Source: Kappaphycus alvarezii
Taxonomy: Eukaryota > Rhodophyta > Florideophyceae > Gigartinales > Solieriaceae
Assembly: GCA_002205965.3 (NCBI GenBank)
Contig: NADL03000012.1
Location: forward strand, 558,001-622,000
Length of the DNA stretch: 64,000 nt
Direction: 5' to 3'
Position 1 is the stretch's first letter, and the number at the start of each line of letters is the position of its first letter. A program made the translations under genes and the position numbers. The notes under the pieces are model-generated. The model saw only the letters and a program-made list of their open reading frames with translations, searched no databases and was not told where the DNA came from. Of this stretch, positions 34,351 through 45,245 are shown in pieces.

Positions 34351-34699
34351 GTCAGCTTAGAGCACCATGCATAAACTGGTTGAGTAAATAAATAAAGGAC
34401 GCCGTATAACAGTCGCGATATGTTTCAAACAAAGCTGACCTAGTACAGTGACGCCATTAACGCTTTCAACAGATAGACTGCCTCTTGCAAATAGTCGGGC
34501 AGACTTCCGTTTAGCAAACTTTGCTCAAGCAAACTCCATCAAAAAAGAAGCCTACGGACGCAGTCCACGCGGCTGTGCAAGAGGAATAATCGCCTGGCGA
34601 TAGCCGTACCCGTGCTTTTCGCGCGACCATATCACTACCTGGTGCCAAGGTATGGGTTCATTGCGCCCCCTTTGCAGGGTTGAAGACACACATCAGGAG

Positions 34700-35370
34700 C
34701 AAGTATGTCTCCGTGTGGCTACAGTACTTTTGCCAAACTCCGTTACTCGCCGTTGAGAGTCCTTGTCCGAAAACAGGGTGACCTGAGATGCTGGACATCC
34801 ATGGGGATCACTTGTGGCACTGACGTTATAGATGCCAGGGCAACACTCGCCACAACAGTCAGGTCGCTTTGCCAGGCAATGATCTTGCACGGGCAGCTCG
34901 ACGCCCCTTCATCGAACCGCGTTTGCATAACAACACCGGACAAGGTAGGACATTACAGCTATGGGGGGGGGGTGCAGGTGTTACTGACTACTACGACATA
35001 ACATCGGTCAATCCAGTCCCCCCCTCTCATTCCAGAGTCTGGATGTTCAACCCATTGACCAGTCTCAATGCGGCCAGGGCGAGAAGCAACGAAAATAGCA
35101 AGGCTTCCTTGCGGATTTGCCTGCGAGAAACAGGCTAGTTTCCGTGGCCATCTCCACGCTAGGCGGGTGGCACCCGGAGGTGTACACAGTTGTCACAGAG
35201 CTCGCGAGAAGCGTGCCCAGTCGCGCAATGGGGCGGTTTTCGAAGGTTCGAGGCATTCTTTTGCAGACTCACGGCGTTGGCAGTAACGTCCAACGGCTAC
35301 CAACGAGGTGCACCGTACCTGGTTGCTGTCCTCCTATCGACATTCTGCAGTGGTAGCAATTGTCGATCTT
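34700..35370 (+). pseudogene. C-terminal domain of the LINE-like ORF
   Basis: CPKTG, then DIHGDHLWH (the DxxGDHxxxC motif), then a NTRHNSQVALPGNDLARAAR helix, VTDYYDITSVNPVPPS and ISTLGGWHPEVYTVVTELAR. This order is the usual C-terminal end of the reverse transcriptases that carry the RPIAVG block. Its presence 400 bases downstream of the palm domain, on the same strand, supports one element. Frame changes and stops are present. A run of nine G at about 34965 lies within it. Confidence 0.5.
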
Positions 35371-35409
35371 GTTAGCTGTCTGCGGCAATGAATTTTGCAT
35401 TGTCCTGAC

Positions 35410-36178
35410 AGCCACACTGCGGGTTTTAGCTAACATCATCATTACAGTAAATGAACCCATCCTCTCCCCCTCTTCCAAAGTTGAGCCGCCCCACACTTTT
35501 CCCTTAAAAAAATAAATTAGTAATTTAAAAACAGTAGTGCATAGCTACTTACAGTATTGTGTCATGATGTTCACATTACAGAAAATGCTTGCTGAGTAAT
35601 TCAATAATTAAGTATATTCAATAGTAGTTGTAGTAACGTTGTGTTCTTAATCAAAAGTACAGCCACGTCATCGAATCGTAGTTTCGAGCTTGCCTGAAAA
35701 CGCACTATTGTTTGAAGGTGCGGTTAACTACGGTACAATGGCACGAATTGAGGACAAAAATCAATTAAATTTTCTAATTTTATGGACGCTCTGTACAGTA
35801 ACAGTGCTGTACCGCCTCTTGAAAATTCCACACTCAAACTCTGAAATTTAAGTTTGCCGGCTACCGCTCAGGACAAATGCCCGCCTTTTGGAGCTTGAAA
35901 GATTCTTTTGTAGTTTCTCGACAGGGAGCACTTTCTTCTTCCCGCATGTTCCACCTCGTCCTCACTTGACATATTACGTTCTGGTACACCGATTCCCGTG
36001 ATCCCTTTATCTCTCCACTGCTCTCCAAGCCTCTTGTCGTCTTCATCCTCCTTTTCCACATACACACCGCTCAACCCAGTCTCACCACAACCTCTTCCCC
36101 TTCCGATCTTTCCGCGTCTTGTCCACTTCCGTGACCTTATCCAGCTTCCTTATTTCCCGTCACGTCGAAAGAACAAAC
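35410..36178. other. Intergenic region upstream of the PWWP gene
   Basis: No supported gene. The part 35.5-35.77 kb is AT-rich. A CTGTA/TACAG element (CTGTACAGTAACAGTGCTGT, about 35791-35814) lies 365 bases before the PWWP start. The last 180 bases before the start are pyrimidine-rich. Confidence 0.5.
35791..35814. repeat. CTGTA/TACAG element upstream of the PWWP gene
   Basis: CTGTACAGTAACAGTGCTGT, then ACCG. This is a short member of the pentamer tracts found before other host genes here. Confidence 0.6.
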
Positions 36179-38722
36179 ATGGGCGCAAAGAAGAGATCTA
36201 CCACTACCTCGAGGACTCCTCCTCCTGACACCGACATCGAAGACCTGCCCTTCAAACCTGGTGAACAAGTCCTATGTCGCTACAGTTCCTATCCTTACTG
36301 GCCGGCTACTATCGATAGATGTCACCAAACCCGGGCTCAGGGCAAATTCTTTCGCTATTCCAACCAATCCCAGCCGAACCCGTACTTACTTTTTGGTGCA
36401 CCTTTGCTGATGAGGATACCGGTGGCTGGGTTCGCGTGAATCGCATCGTCCGATATCATCCATCACTCGCTGATCGTATCCGCGTACCCTCTGGCCACAT
36501 GTACTACGAAGATCAGTGCAAGGCTATTCAAGCCGCCAATCGTGATTTTCAGACCCTGGACACCGTCCCTGATATTCCCGATGTCCCCAGTGATTTTGAT
36601 AAGGAAGACAATGATGATGATGAGGTTGTGGTTGGAGGAGATGCCGAAGAAGAAAAGGAAGACGGGCCAATAGAGGAGGAGGATGAGAACAACAACCACG
36701 CTAGTGCGGGAAAGACTGTCAGGCAGAGGAAGAGATCCGCCTCAAAGTCTTCCGAAAGGAAGCGGAAGAGGAGGTCTACCCCTTCGAGAAGTGACCGCCC
36801 GCGGAAGAGGAAAATCTCTGGCAATGTTGACAACCAAGAAACTGAGCAAACTAGCTCTCAAATCAAAGTCCTTGAAGCAAAGTTAAGCGCCGCTTGTGAC
36901 ACCATTGAGGAACTCAAACGCACCTTACACAAAAGGGATCACGAGATTTCTCAGATATTTGGAGGCAAGCATCCCGTGCGTGTCGCGGTTCCACCCTCAC
37001 CTGCGCCTGTTGACATGAAAGTTCCATCACTAGATGAATGCAGAATCAGACGGATGTCTACAGAGCAGTTCCGTGAACTTTTCCACAACATCAAATCTGA
37101 ATTTCATGCTTTCAAAGTTATTGTCAAGCTGGTCAACACCTGTCGAGCGGAACTCGATGAGGAGACGAATAATGTACAGCCGCGATTCGTTGTTCTTGTT
37201 AGGAATCTAATACAAGCCGAAAAGCAGGCCGCGAAATGCGAGCAGCGTCTTTGCGAGGCATTGAAGAAAGCTCTACAGGGCGACATTGGGTTGGACGCCT
37301 TGCGCGAACACAAGGCTGGTATTTTCATCAGGAGTTTAGGAAAGCAATGCAGGGAAATGCCTCTTTTGTACGAGTTATGCTCCTTGATATGCTCAGTCTG
37401 GAGAGACCAGGTGACATCTCTCTTAAACATGCAAGGGGATCCTGCCCAGACAGAAGCGAAAGTGGAGGCCAACCCCGATATGACAATGAGGAAGACAAAT
37501 TCCAATATGGCAGTGAGCGGCAGGGACTCCGAGATTACCTCAGGGCCCGCAGCAGAACGAAAACCAAAAGAAGCCTGGAAGAGCGGCAAGGAAGGGAGTA
37601 CGGATGACAAGACTGCTGATAACACTTCGGAAGTTTCACCGAGGGGTACAAAATCTCGACGAGCGAAACATGAAGGTGAGGAGGACGGCCCACACCCTCC
37701 CCTGCATCAACAGATAATGCCAAGGATGAGGAATGTGGCGATGAGATAGAAGCTCTTAAGGATGAACATGAAAGTGAACGGCAGATGGGAAGCAAGGTTC
37801 CCAGTGCGAGAGGCCCGCACCTAAATATCACGAAGCCTCACACAAATCAGCTTTCGGAACAAGAAGGTGGCAGGGTAATGGAGTCCGTTTTGACGAATGA
37901 ATCGAAGCACGTAGATGATTCAGATGAAGATATAATGGACGTTGAGTCAAGTTTAAGTACAACAGGAAGGCAAGCTGAGATGCAAAGGACAGGCCCAGTG
38001 AATGCCTCAGAATCCTTAAATCAGGTTCGAAAGCCAATGACGGAGCGCATCAGGGAAAGTCCACGAATAATCTGCGAGGGGCAATTATCAAGCCCGTTCA
38101 TCTGATCTTCCAGTTGAGATCATCATGACAACCCCTGAAGATGAAGTCAAAGCTTATGCGGAGGTTAGTGTTTCGGACAGGGTGAAAATCAGCGATCGCA
38201 CCGATGATGAAGGAACCACGAGATATTCATGGGCCAAACGGTGGTTCACGGCCGTCGATACCACTACGGCAGTCGTCAACCCACACACAGTAAATTCGAA
38301 AGAACAGGTCAACACAGATTCGAGGAAGCGCTCCAAGAAGCAATCGCGTACGACTGAGGGCATGCAGGGAAGTAGCAATTCCATACCGAAAAGCAAGGAA
38401 GGGGAAGGAAGCACAAGAAATGTTGGACTCGGTGTTAAGGATAAGGGAGGATCAGATCATTCTACTTCTGCGAAACCCCCGGGAAAGGTTCCAAGTACCA
38501 GTCGAATCAAATCGGGGTGTCGGAATCAGAGTCAGAGATGAACAAAATACAAAGGAGTTAGAATGGTCTGGAGTGAACAGGAAAGCAAAGGAAGCACTCA
38601 ACGACGAAAAATTACTAGAGTCGAAAAAAGTTGGGAATCGGGTTGGGCAGAGGGCGGGAGATTGCGCTCAATCTGAACCCTTGTACACGGACAACACAGG
38701 GACCAGGTCTGAAAACAATTGA
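36179..38722 (+). CDS. PWWP-domain chromatin protein with IBD/TFIIS-N-like domain (HDGF/LEDGF-type)
   Basis: The chosen start is the ATG at 36179 (MGAKKRSTTTSRTPPPDTD). A PWWP domain follows: GEQVLCRYSSYPYWPATID, then FWCTFADEDTGGWVRVNRIV. PWWP domains bind methylated histone tails and DNA. One frame change lies inside it, near 36390, at a run of T. A long acidic then basic linker (SERKRKRRSTPSRSDRPRKR) is probably nuclear-targeting, and a coiled coil follows (IKVLEAKLSAACDTIEELKR). Residues about 300-400 form a helical domain ending CREMPLLYELCSLICSVWRD, with LREHKAGIFIRSLGKQ before it, the pattern of TFIIS N-terminal/IBD domains. After 37749 the frame changes but the charged, Ser/Glu/Lys-rich sequence continues, possibly to 38722 or even about 39150. 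The order PWWP, charged linker, IBD matches animal HDGF2/LEDGF. The C-terminal extent is uncertain. Confidence 0.7.
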
Positions 38723-39277
38723 CAGGATCGGGTAAATGCTCCATAAAAGCAGGGATTGATGCTACGGACAGTTTCAGGGCTGAGGATACTGAAGGGATTG
38801 ACGAAGCTGAAGAGAGGGGAGGAACGGGGGCGAGTGTCGCGGCTCAATTGGGCAACCCAAATTAATGGAAAGAGCGGAGTGAAAAAAGGCAGAGAATGCT
38901 GATGGATATTCGCTAAAGGAGCAGCGAGATTCGCCAAAAAGCCTACGGGCGAGCATATGGCTGGGAAAGGGGTGATGAAATAAGAAGCGCAAACTGCTAC
39001 TCACAGATCTAGCGGAGCGCCCAGTATCACCGATACGCCGCGCTCTGCAGCTGTGCCAGCTGAGACAGTTTGCGTTCATAACGGAAGAATTCTCCTTCCG
39101 ACAGGCGATCCGACCGAAAAAAAAACTCAAGCCAGCAAATCCTGAAATCTTCATACTTATGCTAACATTGCTGCTGCCAATGACTCAGGCTGTTGCTCAC
39201 AACTGAGGCTGGTGATTAATGTTCATGGTAAACAATGTTCTTGTTTTGCTAGGCCTAGTGAGGCTTTGCGCTGGATA

Positions 39278-41470
39278 TCATGGGCGGAAGTAGTCGTCCT
39301 CCAACCCTTTGGTGCTCTCTTCGCTAGTACTATCATCGTCATCCCGCGAATCTCCAAACAACATGCCCCAAATACCAACTTTCTTCTCGCGGTCCACTCC
39401 GACTTGATTTGTACGTCGCTCATCTGGTACCGAGGTCTCGGTTGTGTTTTTGCCCAATTCCTTCACGCTAGAACCGTTTTCCATTACATTTGTTTCCGCA
39501 GGGTCTGGTAAGCGATCATCGGTTTGATCGCCCGACGAATCGCTTGCCGTCGCTTTTGTGGTGTTGCTATGCGCAGCAGAATCCGAAACTGGTCGTATCG
39601 GACCAACTTCGATTGACTTGTCCAGTTCTGTCTCTGATACATCGCCATTTGTGGCAACCTGGCTAACTCCCATCTCACTGCCCTCTTCGGGTGTACTCAG
39701 CGCCGCACTTAAAACAGCGGTTATCGTTTCAGCAGCACTTAGACCAATATCTTGAGCAGCAACGTCGCCCAGGTCCCATTCTTCTGCCAGGGCGGCGTTT
39801 CTATCAGATAGCGCTGCCGATAGAGTCTGCCAATTCGACTCCATTCCTCATCATCCCTCTCACTTCCAGAGGATGGATCTCGAAGCAGTGGTCCAACGCA
39901 TATCATCGGAACTTCATTCTTTTGACGTGCTGGGTCTTGTATGATAGCTTCAAAACCCTTTGAAGTGTTCTCCTCGAGGAGGCTGGCTAGCGCACAGGTG
40001 TACTTTTCCACGCTGCTTCTCATCTCCTCATCCTTGATCCAATGGCCATTTTGAGATATCTCTCCAAACGGGGTAACTCTGATAGCTGCGAAGAACAGCG
40101 GTGCGGAGGATGTTGCATCATCTCGCAAAGCAATGTTCTCAACTCTAGATCCTGACACTGCGCATTTGCGAAATGAAGCCGCCTTGCGTTCACGACCACT
40201 TCACACCTTCTTGCGGCGTATATTAAATCCCTGCAAACCTGAGCAATTGTCGCAACAGTAATTGGTGCCGCATCAACCCCATGTGAGCACTTGCAGAGGA
40301 GAAAACCAGCCACTCCCGATTCTCATGACTGCCCAAAACCAGAATATGTCTCAAATGACCATGCATTCTCATCACGTAGGCAAACATGGCACGGTTCACA
40401 GCTGTTCGTGACTCCGCATCTGCATGTACCGCTGAATAGCTCACCAGGACGTGACCGCCACACCAACCGTCTTCACTTCCAATAAATGTGGTACGCTGTA
40501 CAAGCTCTCCGCTAAACCAAGGAGCCATCATAGCACCCTTTAGTAACTCCCGACACCTCGGCAAATGCAATCTCTCCAGCAGAAACCAAAAGCCATAACC
40601 CCTCTATCCCACAACTTCCTCCACACCTTCCCCTCCAACAAGACTGCCACCTTCAACCTGCCAAACCAATGGCCGACATCCAACAATACCGAGTGCGCAC
40701 TCCAACCAGCGTCCTCAGTCCAATATCTCCTCCACTCACCAGCAACATTCCCATACCATCCCCTTCGACATGTAGCCTAGCCCGTATCCATCACAAACCT
40801 CTCAAAACGTCGCCCGCCACTCTCCAAATCACCATCCTTCACTGCCTGTGCCACGACCAATACTGGGGCCAGTCCTCTCCCTTTACAATGTCCCTCAAGC
40901 GCCCTGCGACAACGCGCGTAGCTCATAAACCTCCGACACTTGTACGGCCTCGACTACCGCAACCCCTTTACACACGTTTCGCCATTCGCATAGTACGGCA
41001 TTGTTTTCGTCTGCATCAAACTGGGGCGGCGATCGGACACGCATGGTTGGCTTTTGCAGCTGGGTGACAAACAAGACCAATGGCGCACCGGCGATCATGG
41101 CTGCTGTAGGGGCTGCATCCAAGCTACCGTAGCGGGCTGCCAAGGCGGCATTCAGTGCTGCTCGGCGGGCGTCCTTGGGAGAGTCAAATGGAGTTAGTGG
41201 ATGTAAGTCGTAAATCTGCTTTTTCAGTATGGCAACTATATCGTGTGCCAGAGAGGAAGAGAGGGTGTTCAAAACACGATCGGACAAGAATGTTGTGGCC
41301 CAGAGGGCGAGGGCGTGACGAGTGATGTTTCACGGGCGAGAGCGGGATGGGAGGGTGCGGAGAAAACGTCAGCAGAAGGGGTAGAGGGCGGGAGAGGTAT
41401 AGAATGAAGACGCAAGGCGAGCCTGTGGGCGACATCGGCGGTAGAGTTGAGATGGGGGGGTTGGGGGGCA
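39278..41470 (-). CDS. Large protein of unknown function, frame-disrupted
   Basis: Adjoining minus-strand frames give a coherent protein of roughly 700 residues that I do not recognise. The N-terminal part is Pro/Ser-rich. FLSDRVLNTLSSSLAHDIVA, AALNAALAARYGSLDAAPTA and PLVLFVTQLQKPTMRVRSPP follow (41.29-40.9 kb). In the middle lie DGWCGGHVLVSYSAVHADAE and ILVLGSHENREWLVFSSASA (40.5-40.25 kb). Further on are IAQVCRDLIYAARRCEVVVN and FAAIRVTPFGEISQNGHWIK. The C-terminal 190 residues (39844-39278) are acidic and disordered-looking, ending DSRDDDDSTSEESTKGLEDD. No signal peptide or membrane span is obvious. At least four frame changes separate the parts. Consistent amino-acid quality on both sides of each change argues for a real host gene. 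A CTGTA tract lies just upstream of its start. Confidence 0.55.
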
Positions 41471-41717
41471 GGGTGGGATGGGTAGCGTGGGCTAGGTCGG
41501 AGAGAGTGGGCCAGTGGGGCGAGGGTGTCTACGGGAGGTGGAGTTGGCGTGGATCGGGAGGAGTGGTGACGGGATCCATGTAGGCGAGGTGGTTGCCAAG
41601 GTTGAAACTGCTTGCTTGGTGAGGACGGGGGACGGCAACCCGACGGATGGAGGCTGTAGGGAGTGGGTGGAATTCATGGAGAATGGAGAGAAAAAGGCCA
41701 GCAACTGAAGCGTTTAA

Positions 41718-41913
41718 AGTGTACAGCACTATACAGTACAGTAGAGGTCAATGATGCATTTCTTACTGTACGTAGAGTACAGTACAGTACAGTACTGGCT
41801 ACAATTCAGCAGCTTTATTCTTTGTTCCCCCACCGAATTACGGTACATATACTCTCCTACGTAATGGTTCCAGCTGGCTATTTGTACAGTATGGCCTACT
41901 GTACTGTACCGTA
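41718..41913. repeat. CTGTA/TACAG pentamer tract upstream of the 39-41.5 kb gene
   Basis: Includes GTACAGTACAGTACAGTACT near 41779 and several further GTAC palindromes up to 41912. It lies within about 250-450 bases of the inferred start of the minus-strand gene. Confidence 0.75.
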
Positions 41914-44355
41914 GCCCCCAGGATTCTCATTTGCCAGGTCGAATGTTAAATTTGACCGCGAAAATGCCGCTTGCATTTGCCCCTTGCGAGTAAGATGACT
42001 CGATGCTCAAGGCGTATTTTCCACAGAATGATGAAACAAAATTGTGCCCACTTACATCGGCCGTACCTTCTTCACTGAGCACACTGGAGCGGTGCAGCGA
42101 ACCCAGTCAACTTTAGATCTAGATCACGTCGGACCCTCTCTAGGTTGGAAATGGATAAACAAAAAAGCGGACCCGCTCATAGACAGTCTGGAAGAGCAAA
42201 ACTCTCAAGTTTTCATGCTTTAAATCATGTTTGCATGCTCAACAAGTAGAGTATGAATACAATCATGCAATACTTATTCGCACATTCTGTCGTTTCCAAC
42301 TGCTTGCCCATCATATAATAGTACAATTGTATTCCCTGGTGTTACTACTTGAGTCCTCTCTACCGCGTTTACAGCTCTTCCCGAGTAGTGCGACCGATCA
42401 GATTCAAGATACCTACAAATTCATGTTTCTCTGTCCGTGACGAGGCTGTATCTTAAAATTAAAAGTGGTTTTGCTGCAGTTGAAGCAAATGCCACTTGAA
42501 TTTGTATCGCCCACGTCATGAAAATCATTAAATTTCCTGCCCTCATGACACGTACTGTATATTACAATCCCTTCAAATGTACCTACAAGACTACAGATGC
42601 CTCCCGATACATGTTTTCAACAGGCGGAGAATTACAATCACCGTCGCATAAGAGACCGTCTCCTACTGTTGTGCTTTCTGAGTTGTCTACACCTATTCTA
42701 CTCTTTCAAACGTCTCCCTCTCGCTTCAGTTCAGTTTCTCAACAAGCTGTGCAATTTTCCGACCATGAGCACCGCATCGCTGCCGCACAGCAGACAATGC
42801 CATGTAGCCGCACAGATCTACACCCTGCCTTGTCAGAAAAAGTGAGTATACAGCTAGGTTCGCGACGACATGTCATCTAGTATTTGAGACGCACTCATCA
42901 CGCCCCCGTCGCATCCAATCTCCGCAGACTGCAAAAAAGCTTGTTTATACTTGTGAATTCGTGTCAAATTCAGGTGCAAGTCCTCGAATATGCAGCTCTG
43001 CTCTTACCTTGTCAATAGAGTCTCATTTCTATAAAAGGTGCTAGCGCAAGCGAGCAATGCAATTTCCACACCACTCGTTCTGTACTTGATGGCACCAATG
43101 TCAATGGGGGGAAGGCGCCTCCGATGCAGTTGCCCTTCACCCGCGCTGCAGTGCCACTAAAGTCGGATAAGCGCGTGGACGGATCTGTTTGGTATACGAA
43201 AACCAATACCCTCGGTTGCAGAAGATTGTTGCCATCACACTTTCTTCATCGTATTAACACCAGAAACCCAAGGCCTTGTTATGATACCAAGACCACTCGC
43301 ACTGTGTTTCTCTTGATATGTAACCATGAAAAATGGAGTTCAAGGTGAGACAGTTTCATATACGGGCCAATAAAACGATGCGCCTCCTCCGCGAGATAAT
43401 CGCATGCCGTCAAGGACGATCCGTTTCCGTTCCCGCGTGGGCCTGGCTCGTGCCGGCCCTGTGACACGTGCGCTGCAGGTTCAAGGGCGCCGGATAACGC
43501 GTATCGTGACCAAATGGATACCACTTGCCCCATCCTTCGATGCTTACCCCGCGCATCATGCATCCCATTCACTACATCGAACAACCCTGCAGAAGGATGG
43601 CACTGACTCGTGTGCCTGTTTCCTAGCAATGTTCACTTGCTTCGTAGCAATACGTGCATTCTGAGCAATTGCTGTTTCTACTGTCAAGGCCAGGCTCCTT
43701 ACAAACTTAAACTTTAAGACTTTGCGTGGTTTCAGTTCCTTTCCAAATTTCGCCTTTGCCGTGACGGTGCTTGGGTCCCGTGAGCTTAATTCTAACAACT
43801 CACAAGCAATTTTCCGTGCCTATCTTGAAGCATTGCCAGGAATTTACTCGCTTTCGCCCTACACTTGTAAGAGAGCTACACGTGCCATGGTGTCTCTTTG
43901 CTTCTTGAGTGCGCCTCCCGCCAAGGTCTCTTGAAACCGACTCAATTGGACACAAGTTTCAAAAGCAGTTCATGGGCGCTGTGTAGGAAGTTGAGGGTAA
44001 GGAAACTCTGGCATGTGATTTGCAGTGGCGTTGAAGCGTGGAAGGGCTTGTAAGTAGGTGCACTCATGGCGTGCCATTTTGACACAGAATGGGCGCATTG
44101 CTGCTCTTCTCATGATAACAAGTTTGACACGGAAATTATCTAGTCAGCAAAATCAGCGAGCCAATGAGATTAGCGGTCAACTCGGTGGAGCCTATAAAAA
44201 AGGCGATGAGATGTTGAGAGAATAGTAACAAGTACCCCAAAGTTAAGAGGTGTAGGAACGGAGTTGGTGCAGTCGAGTGCAAGGAGGCATATACTTTTGT
44301 TGTGTTGACTCGGATGGTAGGAGATGGTGAACGTGATTCGCAATGGATGGGGGTA
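41914..44355. other. Long stretch without a supported gene
   Basis: Several overlapping short frames on both strands, none with a domain or coherent composition. A TATAAAAAA box at about 44193 faces the plus strand but has no gene close downstream. Confidence 0.45.
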
Positions 44356-44952
44356 TTACCTGAAAGTTGGGAATGTTTGCTGCGTTGGACAGATCTTCAA
44401 AAGTAGAAAATCCTTTCTCGGTGATATGAGTTGGGGCAAGGCGGCAGTCACGCTGGTGAGGCCATGGAGCGATGGACGGGGCGTCAAAACATGACGAGAA
44501 AAAGACATGCACATGGGCCAAGTTGACTCGGGTGTACGTATTCCATCGAGGCCCCTGAGGACGGCATCGAAACCCGAGGTTTCGGCATGTGGCGCAGCAA
44601 CGACGCGACGATAGAGAGCTAGCAATTTGACGTGGTAAGGCAGGGCGCGATTCTCCCGCGCAATGCTTTCATACCTAGCGGCAAGTGCTTGTGCTTGAAT
44701 GCGGGCTTCCAATTGCTCCCGTTTCATTAACAAGGCGTCACGCTGAGCCAAGAGGCACGGGGTTGTTTCGTGTTTGGATTTTTCCTGACGTAAGATACGG
44801 TTGTGTTTGGGTAGAAGATGAGCCTCCTGTGGAAATGCCGGCGATGACTGGACTAATCCCGTTTTTTTGGTCCGGTTTGCGACAATGGCGTTGGTGAGGA
44901 GCGGAGAAAAATGACCAGAATCGATCCAATTCAACCGGCGCCATACCAACAT
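44356..44952 (-). CDS. Hypothetical protein with a central coiled coil
   Basis: An open frame of 198 residues. The middle is helical and charged: LLMKREQLEARIQAQALAAR, then YESIARENRALPYHVKLLAL and YRRVVAAPHAETSGFDAVLR. The first 60 residues are less convincing, and another frame there starts MAPVELDRFWSFFSAPHQRH, so the true N-terminus may involve a frame change. No family recognised. A CTGTA tract begins only about 20 bases upstream, as for other host genes here, which supports a real gene. Confidence 0.4.
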   Translation of the reverse strand: MLVWRRLNWIDSGHFSPLLTNAIVANRTKKTGLVQSSPAFPQEAHLLPKHNRILRQEKSKHETTPCLLAQRDALLMKREQLEARIQAQALAARYESIARENRALPYHVKLLALYRRVVAAPHAETSGFDAVLRGLDGIRTPESTWPMCMSFSRHVLTPRPSLHGLTSVTAALPQLISPRKDFLLLKICPTQQTFPTFR

Positions 44953-44973
44953 ACCAACAGTGAATTCTTTTCT

Positions 44974-45245
44974 GTACTGTACGGTACTGTATCTTACTGT
45001 ACCAGGCTATTCAGCGGTTACTGGGGGCCCGTCCTTAGGAATGTTTGTGCTTTATCAATAGACTCTAGCTAGCAGGGAGGTGCGAAGAAAGCTTTGCGAA
45101 AATGCAGCCCTTCGTAGCCTTTACGGTGGTTGACATATTGAGTGTATAGTGCATAATTTACAATATAGTGTAGTACAGTACATGTACAGGTACAGTATCT
45201 TACCGTGCAATACAGAACAGTACAGTATTGTCGAAATGAAACAGT
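44974..45245. repeat. CTGTA/TACAG pentamer tracts upstream of the 44.9 kb ORF
   Basis: CTGTACTGTACGGTACTGTA (about 44974) and a second cluster at about 45170-45235. Scattered copies continue to about 46330, including ACCGTACCGTACCGTA near 45642. Confidence 0.7.

Larger units (their letters stand above)
31860..35400 (+). mobile_element. Decayed non-LTR (LINE-like) retrotransposon
   Basis: A C-rich 5' part (31.86-33.3 kb) encodes only Pro/Thr/His-rich low-complexity frames. A reverse transcriptase (33.5-34.35 kb) and a C-terminal Cys/His and GDH domain (34.7-35.35 kb) follow, on the same strand and in the order normal for this type. No endonuclease block was recognised, and no clear 3' tail or target duplication was found. 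Many frame changes and stops are present. Confidence 0.5.

Noticed and set aside
38024-38036. GGTTCGAAAGCC, like a tRNA B box
   Set aside because: No A box or cloverleaf fits upstream, and it lies inside the PWWP gene's coding extension.
43279-43934. Several overlapping 70-116 codon frames on both strands
   Set aside because: Mutually exclusive, no motifs, and no support for any one of them.
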